64,000 nucleotides of DNA, from contig JADJYH010000003.1 in NCBI GenBank assembly GCA_016719855.1, positions 62,001-126,000 on the forward strand, in the 5' to 3' direction. Made by a program: the position numbers and the translations under genes. Below the pieces are notes generated by a model, which was not told the origin of the DNA, did not search any database, and worked only from the letters and a program-made list of their open reading frames with translations. This DNA is from Saprospiraceae bacterium. Lineage in GTDB: Bacteria > Bacteroidota > Bacteroidia > Chitinophagales > Saprospiraceae. Every line of letters begins with the position of its first letter. Within the stretch, counting starts at the first letter, position 1. Below are positions 50,144-58,826 of the stretch, one piece after another.

Positions 50144-50536
50144 ATGGAAGCAGTAGCCAAAATAAAAAATTGCCCGATGTCGCCCCGCAAGATGCGGTTG
50201 GTAGTCAACAACATCCGAGGTAAGAAGGTAGGCGATGCCTTGAGCATACTTCGTTTCACAAAGAACGAGGCTGGCTCTTGGCTCGAAAAACTCCTGCTTT
50301 CAGCAATCGCCAACTGGGAATACAAACTAGATGGTGCTGAAAGTGCAGACGATTACAACCTTATCGTTAAGACGATTTTCTGCGACGAGGCTGCAATGCT
50401 GAAACGTTTCCGCCCGGCTACGCACGGTCGTGCCGCCCGGATTCACAAGCGCCGCAACCACGTTACGCTGATAGTTGAAAACAAAGTTCCGCTTGAGCGT
50501 GACCTTGCACCCGCTAAAGTTGAAGCCGAAGGTTAA
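50144..50536 (+). CDS. rplV: 50S ribosomal protein L22
   Basis: Exit-tunnel protein of 130 residues. Core NCPMSPRKMRLVVNNIRGKK and the beta-hairpin end RPATHGRAARIHKRRNHVT, which lines the tunnel and where macrolide resistance changes occur elsewhere, look wild type. A short acidic tail (PAKVEAEG) follows. Confidence 0.98.
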   Translation: MEAVAKIKNCPMSPRKMRLVVNNIRGKKVGDALSILRFTKNEAGSWLEKLLLSAIANWEYKLDGAESADDYNLIVKTIFCDEAAMLKRFRPATHGRAARIHKRRNHVTLIVENKVPLERDLAPAKVEAEG

Positions 50537-50566
50537 TTAAATTAGCAATCACTAATATCTAATATA

Positions 50567-51418
50567 ATGGGTCAGAAGACTAATCCGATTGGGAATCGCT
50601 TAGGTATCATTAGAGGTTGGGACTCCAACTGGTATGCCGATAAAGACTACGGCGAGAAGGTAGTGGAAGATGAAAGAATCCGCATTTACCTCAAAGCCCG
50701 TATTGCCAAAGGCGGTATCGCACGAGTGATTATCGAGCGTGCACTCAAGCGCATCACGGTTACTATTCACACCTCACGTCCAGGCATCGTCATCGGAAAA
50801 GGCGGCCAGGAAGTAGATAAAATTCGGGAAGAGCTTCGCAAGCTGACCAACAAGGAAGTTCAGATAAATATCGTTGAAATCCGCAAGCCCGAACTTGACG
50901 CTTCCATCGTGGGCGAATCCATTGCGAAGCAAATTGAAGCGCGTATCAATTACCGTCGTGCTATAAAAATGGCCATCCAATCAACTATACGTGCTGGTGC
51001 CGAAGGCATCAAAGTCCGTATCTCGGGCCGATTGGCCGGTTCGGAGATGGCACGTACTGAGGAGTACAAAGATGGCCGTACGCCACTGCACACTTTCCGC
51101 ACCGATATTGACTATATCTTGAGCGAAGCTCAGACAGTATATGGAAAAATAGGCATCAAAGTATGGATATGCAAAGGTGAGGTTTACGGCAAACGTGACC
51201 TTTCCCCGAATGCAGGCCTTCAGAAGAAAGAACGCGTAGGAGGCGAAGGCGGTGGAGATCGCCGTGAGGGCGGAGACCGCCGAGGCGGAGATCGTCGTGA
51301 AGGCGGTGGACGCGGCGGGGATCGCCGCGATGGCGGCGGACGCCGTGAAGGTGGCGGCGGTGGCGGAAGGAGAGAAGGCGGCGGTGGGGCCGGTGGCGGC
51401 GGTGGCCGTCGGAAGTGA
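50567..51418 (+). CDS. rpsC: 30S ribosomal protein S3 with Gly/Arg-rich tail
   Basis: mRNA-entry protein of 283 residues. The normal core (MGQKTNPIGNRLGIIRGWDS, KH domain with VIGKGGQEVDKIREELRKL, C-terminal IKVWICKGEVYGKRDLSP) ends near residue 225. A tail of about 55 residues of GGDRREGG/GGGRREGG units follows, close to RGG boxes of RNA-binding proteins. The tail is strongly basic and would sit near the mRNA entrance on the ribosome surface. Its coding DNA is repetitive and GC-rich compared with the core, so length variation between strains is likely. Confidence 0.97.
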   Translation: MGQKTNPIGNRLGIIRGWDSNWYADKDYGEKVVEDERIRIYLKARIAKGGIARVIIERALKRITVTIHTSRPGIVIGKGGQEVDKIREELRKLTNKEVQINIVEIRKPELDASIVGESIAKQIEARINYRRAIKMAIQSTIRAGAEGIKVRISGRLAGSEMARTEEYKDGRTPLHTFRTDIDYILSEAQTVYGKIGIKVWICKGEVYGKRDLSPNAGLQKKERVGGEGGGDRREGGDRRGGDRREGGGRGGDRRDGGGRREGGGGGGRREGGGGAGGGGGRRK

Positions 51419-51460
51419 TTTTTCATTCAAAATGTGAATTAAGATTCAAATAATTCGATG

Positions 51461-51468
51461 TACTTTTG
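51461..51468 (+). promoter_or_regulatory. Possible internal promoter before rplP
   Basis: TACTTTTG matches TAnnTTTG in the unusually long 157-base rpsC-rplP gap, 108 bases before the rplP ATG. No -33 TTG. It may boost the distal genes of the operon. Confidence 0.4.
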
Positions 51469-51575
51469 CAGCCGATTTTTCCGCAGGGTAGCAAAAACGG
51501 GTATATCGAGGCATTTCAACCAGATTTTTAACTCGGCTCAATAACCAAAAAGCCGGATTATCTAAACGAAGAAAG

Positions 51576-51998
51576 ATGTTACAGCCTAAACGCACGAAAT
51601 ATCGCAAACAGCAGAAGCCAGTTCAGAAAAGCATTGACGTAAGAGGGAGCATCGTGTCTTTCGGCATCTATGGCCTTAAGGCTATCACAGGTGGAAGGAT
51701 AACGAGCCGTCAGATTGAATCTGCACGTATCGCAATGACCCGCTACATGAAAAGAGAGGGTCAGGTCTGGATACGCATTTTCCCGGACAAGCCGATTACC
51801 CGCAAACCGCAAGAGGTGAGGATGGGTAAAGGTAAGGGTTCATTGGACCATTACGTGGCAATGGTAGCACCCGGTCGCATCATGTTTGAGGTTGATGGCG
51901 TAAGCTTGGAGATAGCTCAAGAAGCACTTCGCTTGGCAGCTCAAAAGCTGCCAGTGTTGACCAAGTTGACTGTGCGCCCTGATATGGTAAAATTCTGA
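51576..51998 (+). CDS. rplP: 50S ribosomal protein L16
   Basis: Protein of 140 residues near the A-site tRNA. MLQPKRTKYRKQQKP, the VSFGIYGLKAITGGRITSRQ segment and RMGKGKGSLDHYVAMVAPG are typical. The basic N-terminus and the conserved GKGKG loop are intact. Confidence 0.98.
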   Translation: MLQPKRTKYRKQQKPVQKSIDVRGSIVSFGIYGLKAITGGRITSRQIESARIAMTRYMKREGQVWIRIFPDKPITRKPQEVRMGKGKGSLDHYVAMVAPGRIMFEVDGVSLEIAQEALRLAAQKLPVLTKLTVRPDMVKF

Positions 51999-52050
51999 TG
52001 AATTGATGTGACCATAACCATCATTTCAGCAATAAACATTATCTAAGAAA

Positions 52051-52311
52051 ATGGCAACCAAGAAATATTTGGAACTTCAGGAATTCTCCGATGCCGATTT
52101 GATAGCAGAATTGGAAGGCTCTGAAGCGTCTTATGAAAAGGCAAGATTCGACCACTCCGTGAAGGGTTTGGACAATCCACTCGAGCTTAGGGATATGCGT
52201 CGGGACATTGCGAGGATTCAGACAGAAGTTCGCAAGCGTGAGCTTGCTCAGATGACACCTGATGAAATTGCCAAGCGGTCAAAAATCAGGGAAAGAAGGA
52301 GAAGGAAGTAG
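52051..52311 (+). CDS. rpmC: 50S ribosomal protein L29
   Basis: Small helical exit-site protein, here 86 residues versus about 65 in many bacteria. The core (AELEGSEASYEKARFDHSVK, NPLELRDMRRDIARIQTEVRKREL) is followed by an extra basic tail EIAKRSKIRERRRRK. The gap to rpsQ contains a weak inverted word pair (AGTTGATGG/CCAACTTTCAACT). Confidence 0.96.
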   Translation: MATKKYLELQEFSDADLIAELEGSEASYEKARFDHSVKGLDNPLELRDMRRDIARIQTEVRKRELAQMTPDEIAKRSKIRERRRRK

Positions 52312-52372
52312 TAGATGATAGTTGATGGTGTTCAGTATTAACTGCCAACTTTCAACTACAAACCATATAAAA

Positions 52373-52630
52373 ATGGAAAGCAGAAAATTAAGAAAATCCA
52401 GAGTTGGGGTCGTTGTCAGCAACAAAATGATGAAGACCATTAGCGTGAAGGTTGAGCGGCGCCTACAGCACCCGCTTTATGGCAAATCCGTGAAACTTTC
52501 CAAGAAGTTCATGGCGCACGATGAAAACAACGATTGCAAAATCGGCGACAAGGTGCGCATCTCCGAAACCCGCCCCTTGAGCAAAAACAAGCGCTGGCGT
52601 TTGATTGAAGTTCTTGAAAGAGCGAAATAA
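52373..52630 (+). CDS. rpsQ: 30S ribosomal protein S17
   Basis: 16S rRNA-binding OB-fold protein of 85 residues. The start at 52373 (MESRKLRKSRVGVV) is chosen because family homology begins there; the in-frame codon at 52322 would translate the intergenic word sequence. KMMKTISVKVERRLQHPLYG, HDENNDCKIGDKVRISETRP are typical. Confidence 0.97.
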   Translation: MESRKLRKSRVGVVVSNKMMKTISVKVERRLQHPLYGKSVKLSKKFMAHDENNDCKIGDKVRISETRPLSKNKRWRLIEVLERAK

Positions 52631-52707
52631 CCAGTCGTTGACGCTAGTGCTGAGACCAATCTGATTTTGGCAGGCATTAAACAACTACTAACTAAAAATA
52701 GGCAGAT

Positions 52708-53073
52708 ATGATTCAGCAGGAATCGAGGCTCAAAGTAGCGGATAACAGTGGTGCGAAGGAAGTGCTTTGCATTCGTGTTCTTGGCGGCTCGCACCGTCGT
52801 TATGCTTCGGTAGGCGATAAGATCGTTGTAGCTGTCAAAGACGCTTCACCAGGTGGCGTGAAGAAAGGTACAGTATCAAAAGCAGTGGTTGTGCGTACCA
52901 AGAAAGAAGTACGCCGCAAAGATGGCTCCTACATCCGTTTCGACGACAACGCATGCGTTTTGTTGAACAACCAGGACGAGCCGAGGGGCTCCCGTATCTT
53001 CGGGCCGGTGGCCCGTGAACTTCGGGAGAAGGACTACATGCGAATTGTTTCGCTAGCCCCCGAGGTACTCTAA
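52708..53073 (+). CDS. rplN: 50S ribosomal protein L14
   Basis: Intersubunit-bridge protein of 121 residues. MIQQESRLKVADNSGAKEVL, the GTVSKAVVVRTKKEVRRKDG loop and the ending GPVARELREKDYMRIVSLAPEVL (split: GPVARELRE and KDYMRIVSLAP) are standard. First gene after rpsQ, gap 77 bases. Confidence 0.98.
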   Translation: MIQQESRLKVADNSGAKEVLCIRVLGGSHRRYASVGDKIVVAVKDASPGGVKKGTVSKAVVVRTKKEVRRKDGSYIRFDDNACVLLNNQDEPRGSRIFGPVARELREKDYMRIVSLAPEVL

Positions 53074-53133
53074 AATATTCATTGAAATTGAGACAACCTC
53101 AAACAGGTTGCATCAGATAAGTCGCTGATTATC

Positions 53134-53478
53134 ATGGCACATAAAGAAAAAAAGACAAGGTTTGCACCCAAGTTCCACGTCAAGAAGGGCGATAAGGTGA
53201 AGGTCATTGCCGGCAACTACAAAGGTGTAACTGGCGAAGTCTTGGAAGTGTTCCCGGACAAGAACCGTGCGATTGTTGACAACGTCAACATGAAGAAAAA
53301 GCACCGCAAGCCTACTCAGGACAAACCCGGTGGTATTGTTGATATCGCTGCACCGATTCACCTCTCCAACTTGATGTTGGTAGACCCGAAAACGGGCGAA
53401 GCGACCCGCATAGGCAGGAAGCTGGTGGATGGCAAATTGGTTCGCTATGCCAAAAAGTCTGGCGAATTGTTTAACTAA
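53134..53478 (+). CDS. rplX: 50S ribosomal protein L24
   Basis: Assembly-initiator protein of 114 residues with a KOW motif (KKGDKVKVIAGNYKGVTGEV). Typical NMKKKHRKPTQDKPGGIVD and MLVDPKTGEATRIGRKLVDG follow. A short N-terminal basic stretch (MAHKEKKTRFAPKFHV) is Bacteroidota-like. Confidence 0.98.
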   Translation: MAHKEKKTRFAPKFHVKKGDKVKVIAGNYKGVTGEVLEVFPDKNRAIVDNVNMKKKHRKPTQDKPGGIVDIAAPIHLSNLMLVDPKTGEATRIGRKLVDGKLVRYAKKSGELFN

Positions 53479-53502
53479 TTATTCTGACTAATTTTTCAAG
53501 CA

Positions 53503-54069
53503 ATGAAATACGTTTCAAGGTTAAGGGCAAAATACGAAAAGGAAGCCGTACCGGCATTGCAGGAGCAGTTCCAGTACAGCAACCCAATGGAAGTACCCAA
53601 ATTGGTAAAAATTTGCCTCAACCAAGGTGTGGGTCAGGCCACCCAAGACAAAAAGCTGGTTGATGTGGCCATTGAAGAAATGAGCCAAATAGCTGGCCAA
53701 AGGGCAGTAATTACGAAAGCCAAGAAATCGGTTTCGAACTTCAAGCTTCGTGAAGGCATGCCAATTGGCGTTCGGGTGACCCTCCGAAGCACCCGCATGT
53801 GGGAATTTATGGACAGGCTTATCTCCGTTTCGCTTCCCCGTGTACGTGACTTTAGGGGTATCAACGACAAGAGCTTCGATGGCCGTGGCAACTATTCTAT
53901 GGGTGTCACCGAGCATATCATCTTCCCGGAAATTGATTTGGACAAGGTTACGAAGATCACGGGCATGGATGTCACGTTCGTAACAACTGCCAAAACTGAC
54001 AATGAAGCTTATGCTTTGCTGAAGCAACTTGGCCTTCCATTCAAAAGCAAAAACGTTCAGCAGCAGTAA
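53503..54069 (+). CDS. rplE: 50S ribosomal protein L5
   Basis: 5S rRNA-binding protein of 188 residues. KICLNQGVGQATQDKKLVD, the AVITKAKKSVSNFKLREGMP segment and DFRGINDKSFDGRGNYSMGV are standard. Only 24 bases separate it from rplX. Confidence 0.98.
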   Translation: MKYVSRLRAKYEKEAVPALQEQFQYSNPMEVPKLVKICLNQGVGQATQDKKLVDVAIEEMSQIAGQRAVITKAKKSVSNFKLREGMPIGVRVTLRSTRMWEFMDRLISVSLPRVRDFRGINDKSFDGRGNYSMGVTEHIIFPEIDLDKVTKITGMDVTFVTTAKTDNEAYALLKQLGLPFKSKNVQQQ

Positions 54070-54114
54070 TCCAACGTTAAATACCAAATTGCTTAGCAAG
54101 CAAACAACATAAAA

Positions 54115-54384
54115 ATGGCAAAGAAATCAATCATAGCACGAGAAGTTAAGCGGACAAAGATGGTCGCCAAATATGCCGGCCTCCGCAAAAAACTCAAGGA
54201 AGCTGGCGACTACGAGGCACTTGATAAGTTGCCTCGCAACGCACTCCCTGTCCGTCTGCACAATCGGTGCAAGCTGACGGGACGTCCGAAGGGTTACATG
54301 CGCAAATTTGGACTTTGCCGCAACAAATTCCGGGAGATGGCCTTGGATGGCAAAATCCCAGGGATAACCAAGGCAAGCTGGTAA
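54115..54384 (+). CDS. rpsN: 30S ribosomal protein S14
   Basis: 30S head protein of 89 residues. It is the long, zinc-independent type: the NRCKLTGRPKGYMRKFGLCR segment lacks the paired CxxC of the short zinc form. Ends MALDGKIPGITKASW. Confidence 0.97.
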   Translation: MAKKSIIAREVKRTKMVAKYAGLRKKLKEAGDYEALDKLPRNALPVRLHNRCKLTGRPKGYMRKFGLCRNKFREMALDGKIPGITKASW

Positions 54385-54457
54385 ACGAAGTTTTGCATTT
54401 TCAGCCTCGATTGTGGCTGGTTTCGATTCAAAAGCTTTGAATAGCAAATAAAATAAA

Positions 54458-54862
54458 ATGATAGTAACTGATCCAATAGCAGATTTCCTGACCCGCATTC
54501 GCAATGCACAACAGGCAGGCCACAAGGTGGTGGAAATTCCTTCTTCCAATGAGAAAAAGGCCATTACCGAAATTCTCTACAACAGCGGCTATATTCTCAA
54601 GTACAAATTTGACGATGAAGTTGGCATCAACGGTATCATCAAAATTGCGCTCAAGTATGACGTGGTTTCTCGGCAGCCGATTATCCGCAAACTGGAACGG
54701 TTTAGCCGTCCAGGCTTGCGACAGTATCGCAGAGTCAGCGAAATTCCTAAGGTAATCAACGGTTTGGGTATTGCCATCGTGTCCACCTCGAAGGGTATCA
54801 TGACTGACAAGCAAGCCAGAGAGGAAAATGTAGGAGGTGAGGTTCTTTGCTTCATTTATTGA
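54458..54862 (+). CDS. rpsH: 30S ribosomal protein S8
   Basis: Central-domain protein of 134 residues. MIVTDPIADFLTRIRNAQQA and the C-terminal STSKGIMTDKQAREENVGGE are typical. In E. coli S8 is the translational repressor of the spc operon; I see no obvious S8-like site near rplE here. Confidence 0.98.
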   Translation: MIVTDPIADFLTRIRNAQQAGHKVVEIPSSNEKKAITEILYNSGYILKYKFDDEVGINGIIKIALKYDVVSRQPIIRKLERFSRPGLRQYRRVSEIPKVINGLGIAIVSTSKGIMTDKQAREENVGGEVLCFIY

Positions 54863-54886
54863 TTTTTTACTAAAAATTAGAAGAAA

Positions 54887-55444
54887 ATGTCCCGGATAGG
54901 AAAAATGCCGATAACCATACCAAGTGGCGTTGAAGTAAAAATCAACGATAAGAATTTGGTATCAGTGAAAGGGCCGAAAGGGCAGCTTACACAACAAATT
55001 GACCCTGATATTCAGGTTTCAATGGAAGATGGAGCTATTTCGGTTAACCGTCCAACTGACCAAAAGCGCCATCGTTCACTACATGGTCTTTACCGTTCAC
55101 TACTGAACAACATGGTTGAAGGCGTATCGAACGGGTATGTGAAAGACCTCGAAGTGGTGGGCGTGGGTTACCGTGCAGCCAATACAGGCCAATTGTTGGA
55201 GCTAACCTTGGGATATTCCCACCCGGTTATGTTTTACATCCCTGATGAGGTAAAAGTATCTACCTCGCAGGAAAAAGGTAAAAACCCAATGATTAAGTTG
55301 GAAAGCGCTGACAAGGAGCTTATCGGGCAGATTGCTGCCAAGATTAAGTCTTTCCGTAAGTCAGAGCCCTACAAAGGAAAAGGTATCAAGTTTCAAGGTG
55401 AGATTCTGCGCCGGAAAGCTGGCAAGGCAGCTGCCAAGAAATAA
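54887..55444 (+). CDS. rplF: 50S ribosomal protein L6
   Basis: Protein of 185 residues near the sarcin-ricin loop. MSRIGKMPITIPSGVEVKI, the LYRSLLNNMVEGVSNGYVKD segment and EPYKGKGIKFQGEILRRKAG are typical. A longer gap (118 bases) follows before rplR. Confidence 0.98.
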   Translation: MSRIGKMPITIPSGVEVKINDKNLVSVKGPKGQLTQQIDPDIQVSMEDGAISVNRPTDQKRHRSLHGLYRSLLNNMVEGVSNGYVKDLEVVGVGYRAANTGQLLELTLGYSHPVMFYIPDEVKVSTSQEKGKNPMIKLESADKELIGQIAAKIKSFRKSEPYKGKGIKFQGEILRRKAGKAAAKK

Positions 55445-55562
55445 TCAACCGCAGCCAATTAGTTGGGCGGGTTTTGTACAGAGTTTGTTTGAGTCCGTAT
55501 TAAAAATGTCTTGGGTTAGGACCAAGTGCGCCTTACACTAAGTCAAAAACAATATTCAGAAA

Positions 55563-55913
55563 ATGAAATTCAAGAAAGAACAGCGCAGACGACGCATTCA
55601 CCTGCGCATCCGCAAAGCAGTAGTAGGCACAGCGGAGCGTCCACGCCTTAGCGTTTATCGCAGCAATCTCGCCATCTACTGCCAATTGATAGACGACCGT
55701 GCAGGCCACACGATATTGGCCGCTTCTTCAATGGACAAAAGTGTCGCAAAGGCTACCAAAGTAGAACAGGCCAAGCAAGTAGGTAAGTTGATTGCCGAAA
55801 AAGCAGTCGGTTCCAAAATCGAGGCGGTTGTGTTCGATCGTAGCGGTTACCTCTACCACGGCAGGATAAAAGCTTTGGCCGAAGGAGCAAGAGAAGGCGG
55901 ATTGAAATTCTAA
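55563..55913 (+). CDS. rplR: 50S ribosomal protein L18
   Basis: 5S rRNA-binding protein of 116 residues. RRRRIHLRIRKAVVGTAERP, LSVYRSNLAIYCQLIDDRAG and the C-terminal DRSGYLYHGRIKALAEGARE are standard. Confidence 0.98.
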   Translation: MKFKKEQRRRRIHLRIRKAVVGTAERPRLSVYRSNLAIYCQLIDDRAGHTILAASSMDKSVAKATKVEQAKQVGKLIAEKAVGSKIEAVVFDRSGYLYHGRIKALAEGAREGGLKF

Positions 55914-55958
55914 TCATTGTGAAAAATCTCTTTTTTAAAGAGTTCAAATAATTTTTCA

Positions 55959-56477
55959 ATGTCAAATAGCAACGTTCAGAAAGTAAGAACCGTAGAATCT
56001 GAAATCAAAGAGAAACTAGTGAGCCTCAACCGGGTTGCCAAGGTAACCAAAGGTGGCCGTACGTTTAGTTTCGCTGCGATTGTAGTGGTTGGGGACGGTA
56101 ATGGCTCAGTTGGCCAAGGTTTGGGTAAGGCTCGTGATGTCACGGAAGCCATCACCAAAGCGGCCTCAGATGCCAAGAAGAACATGATAAAAGTACCAGT
56201 TTTTAAAGGTACAATCCCACACGAACAGAAAGGGAAGTTCGGTGCAGGCCGGGTACTTATACGCCCAGCAGCCGCAGGTACAGGTGTAATTGCTGGAGGT
56301 TCCATGCGTGCAGTGTTGGAGATTGCCGGGGTACACAACGTATTGGCCAAGTCCATGGGTTCTTCCAACCCACACAACGTGGTCAAAGCGACACTCGATG
56401 CACTTTCCAAGTTGCGCAGTCCAATTGATATTTCTAAGCAGCGGAGCCTGACTTTGGAAAAAGTTTTTAACGGATAA
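55959..56477 (+). CDS. rpsE: 30S ribosomal protein S5
   Basis: Accuracy-related 30S protein of 172 residues with an S5 double-stranded-RNA-binding domain (EKLVSLNRVAKVTKGGRTFS) and the C-terminal GSSNPHNVVKATLDALSKLR. The loop where spectinomycin resistance arises elsewhere (VTKGGRTF) looks wild type. Confidence 0.98.
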   Translation: MSNSNVQKVRTVESEIKEKLVSLNRVAKVTKGGRTFSFAAIVVVGDGNGSVGQGLGKARDVTEAITKAASDAKKNMIKVPVFKGTIPHEQKGKFGAGRVLIRPAAAGTGVIAGGSMRAVLEIAGVHNVLAKSMGSSNPHNVVKATLDALSKLRSPIDISKQRSLTLEKVFNG

Positions 56478-56538
56478 TTCAATCACAGATTGAAAGTCCA
56501 ACTTTTTAAACAGAAGCCTAAACCGGAAATTTAATAAA

Positions 56539-56718
56539 ATGGGTAAGGTCAAAATAACGCAGGTAAAAAGCACAATAGATCGTCCTAAGCGACAAAAGCT
56601 GACGATGGAATCGTTGGGCATTCGCAAGATGCATCAGACGGTCGTGCACGAAGCAACGCCCCAGATTTTGGGGATGATTGCCAAAGTTCAACACTTGGTA
56701 GTTGTGGAGAACGCTTAA
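56539..56718 (+). CDS. rpmD: 50S ribosomal protein L30
   Basis: Small protein of 59 residues, below the size of most gene predictions here. MGKVKITQVKSTIDRPKRQK, the TMESLGIRKMHQTVVHEATP segment and IAKVQHLVVVENA match L30. It fills the rpsE-rplO gap in the conserved position, 61 bases after rpsE and 40 before rplO. Confidence 0.97.
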   Translation: MGKVKITQVKSTIDRPKRQKLTMESLGIRKMHQTVVHEATPQILGMIAKVQHLVVVENA

Positions 56719-56758
56719 TCAAAAATAACTATCGTTCATTTTCAATTGACTTGATAAA

Positions 56759-57205
56759 ATGGAACTTCATAATCTAAAACCGGCAAAGGGCGCTACTCAT
56801 AAAGAAAAGCGGATAGGCAGGGGTCAAGGCTCAGGCAGTGGCGGTACAGCTGGGAAAGGTCACAATGGCGCAAAAGCGCGTACTGGCCATAATGAAAAGC
56901 GTGGCTTTGAAGGTGGTCAAACACCTATGCAGCGCCGTTTGCCAAAGCGTGGCTTCAAGAATCCCAACCGTATCGAATATACTGCGGTGAATTTGGATCG
57001 CCTTCAGGAAATTGTTGAGAAATACAAAATGACTGATATTACGCTTGAGGCGCTCCATGCCAATGGCATCATCGGTAAGAACGATAGGATAAAAATATTG
57101 GGCAGAGGCGAACTGAACAGCTCGGTGAAAGTGACAGCACATGCCGTGTCAGCTACTGCTAAACAAGCTATTGAGGAAAAAGGCGGAAGCGTTAATCTGG
57201 TTTGA
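56759..57205 (+). CDS. rplO: 50S ribosomal protein L15
   Basis: Late-assembly protein of 148 residues. Gly-rich N-terminus (KRIGRGQGSGSGGTAGKGHN), FEGGQTPMQRRLPKRGFKN and the C-terminal SVKVTAHAVSATAKQAIEEK are standard. A 107-base gap with no visible signal separates it from secY. Confidence 0.98.
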   Translation: MELHNLKPAKGATHKEKRIGRGQGSGSGGTAGKGHNGAKARTGHNEKRGFEGGQTPMQRRLPKRGFKNPNRIEYTAVNLDRLQEIVEKYKMTDITLEALHANGIIGKNDRIKILGRGELNSSVKVTAHAVSATAKQAIEEKGGSVNLV

Positions 57206-57312
57206 AGGATGAAGCTTGCCGCACGGAAAGCGGGAGGAGGCCTTTCAGTGTGAAGTTTCGAGTGTCAAACATCAAATCCAGCGTACCAAGTTGGATGGTA
57301 TAAGAAATTCCG

Positions 57313-58683
57313 ATGAAAAAATTCATTACGACTATCCAGAACATCTGGAAAATCAAAGAGCTCAGGGAACGAATTGGTTGGACGTTGTTGATGCTTTTTG
57401 TGTTTCGGCTTTGCTCCTTTGTGGTTCTGCCAGGCGTTAATCCTGATGCAATCACAAGAGCAAGACAAAACGGGTCTTCCCAAGATATCCTCGGTATAAT
57501 TAACATGTTCACGGGTGGGGCATTCGAGAATGCATCCCTGATGGCATTGGGTATCATGCCTTACATCACTGCCTCTATCATTGTGCAGTTGTTGGGATTT
57601 GCTATGCCTTATTTCCAGCGGCTTCAACAAAAAGAAGGCGAAAGTGGCCGCAAGAAACTGACCCAAATCACGCGGATGCTGACTGTTGCCATTACGCTGG
57701 TGCAGGGTGGAGGGTACCTTACCTATATCAACTCGATGAACGCAGTTGATGCGGCAATGCCTCCCGGCTTGTTCTGGATTTCGAGCACAATTATCCTTTC
57801 TGCCGGAACCATGTTTGCCATGTGGCTCGGTGAAAAAATCACGGACAAGGGCTTGGGCAACGGTGCCTCCTTGTTGATTATGATTGGCATTATTTCAAGG
57901 ATTCCTCAGGCATTTGCGAGCGAGATTGGAATGCAGATTAGCCAGAATGCTTGGTTCAAGTTGATATTCGAGTTTGCACTCTTGTTTGCTGTGGTTATGG
58001 CTATAATACTCATCATCCAAGGTGTGCGCAAAGTTCCTATCCAGTTTGCGAAGCACATGGTTCAGCGGGGAAATACTAGCATCCCTGCCGCAGGTGCGAG
58101 GGACTATATTCCCATCAAAGTGAATTCAGCTGGTGTTATGCCAATCATTTTTGCTCAGGCATTGATGTTTGTTCCTGCCACTATCGCTCAATTTTCGAGC
58201 AGCAGTGGACAGACTGGTGCTACTACAGGAATACTAGGTCAGTTGACCGATCCTTATTCTGTTTCTTCGTCCGTCTTTGTTTTTCTGCTGGTGGTTGGTT
58301 TTACGTATATCTATACCGCACTGATTGTAAACCCTACACAATACGCAGAGTATTTGAAGCGTCAGAATGCATTTATCCCTGGCATCAAGCCTGGAAAACC
58401 CACGGCTGATTTCATTGATGCGATTACTACTCGAATTACCCTCCCAGGCTCGATATTTCTTGGATTGATAGCTATCATGCCAGCATTTGCTCGGCTGTTC
58501 ACCGATAACATGGCTTTCGCTGCATTCTTCGGGGGCACATCAATTCTCATCGGGGTAGGTGTTATTTTGGATACACTCCAACAAATAGAAAGCCACCTGC
58601 TCATGCGCCGCTACGATGGTCTCGTGAAATCAGGTAAAATTCAGGGTAGGACGAGATTGCAGGGGATTGGTTCCAACATGTAA
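57313..58683 (+). CDS. secY: Protein translocase channel SecY
   Basis: Ten-helix inner-membrane channel of 456 residues through which SecA (gene at 21785) drives proteins. The N-terminal helix, the plug region (NMFTGGAFENASLMALGI), the SecA-contact loop (QFAKHMVQRGNTSIPAAG) and the final LMRRYDGLVKSGKIQGR are visible. It is in its usual place in the spc operon. Confidence 0.98.
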   Translation: MKKFITTIQNIWKIKELRERIGWTLLMLFVFRLCSFVVLPGVNPDAITRARQNGSSQDILGIINMFTGGAFENASLMALGIMPYITASIIVQLLGFAMPYFQRLQQKEGESGRKKLTQITRMLTVAITLVQGGGYLTYINSMNAVDAAMPPGLFWISSTIILSAGTMFAMWLGEKITDKGLGNGASLLIMIGIISRIPQAFASEIGMQISQNAWFKLIFEFALLFAVVMAIILIIQGVRKVPIQFAKHMVQRGNTSIPAAGARDYIPIKVNSAGVMPIIFAQALMFVPATIAQFSSSSGQTGATTGILGQLTDPYSVSSSVFVFLLVVGFTYIYTALIVNPTQYAEYLKRQNAFIPGIKPGKPTADFIDAITTRITLPGSIFLGLIAIMPAFARLFTDNMAFAAFFGGTSILIGVGVILDTLQQIESHLLMRRYDGLVKSGKIQGRTRLQGIGSNM

Positions 58684-58826
58684 TTAATTTGTCCCCTACT
58701 ATTGGGGATGATTCTGATAGAACAAACTGAATACTTCAATCGTGCTACTAGGCAAATAGCGGTTACAAACTTCCGGTTAAAGCCCACTTTGCTTAGTAGC
58801 ACGTTGTCATTATAAAGCCTTTTGAG

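Noticed and set aside
51252..51437. Small frames in the Gly/Arg-rich end of rpsC
   Set aside because: Repetitive GC-rich DNA leaves several frames open; the S3 frame is continuous with the conserved core.
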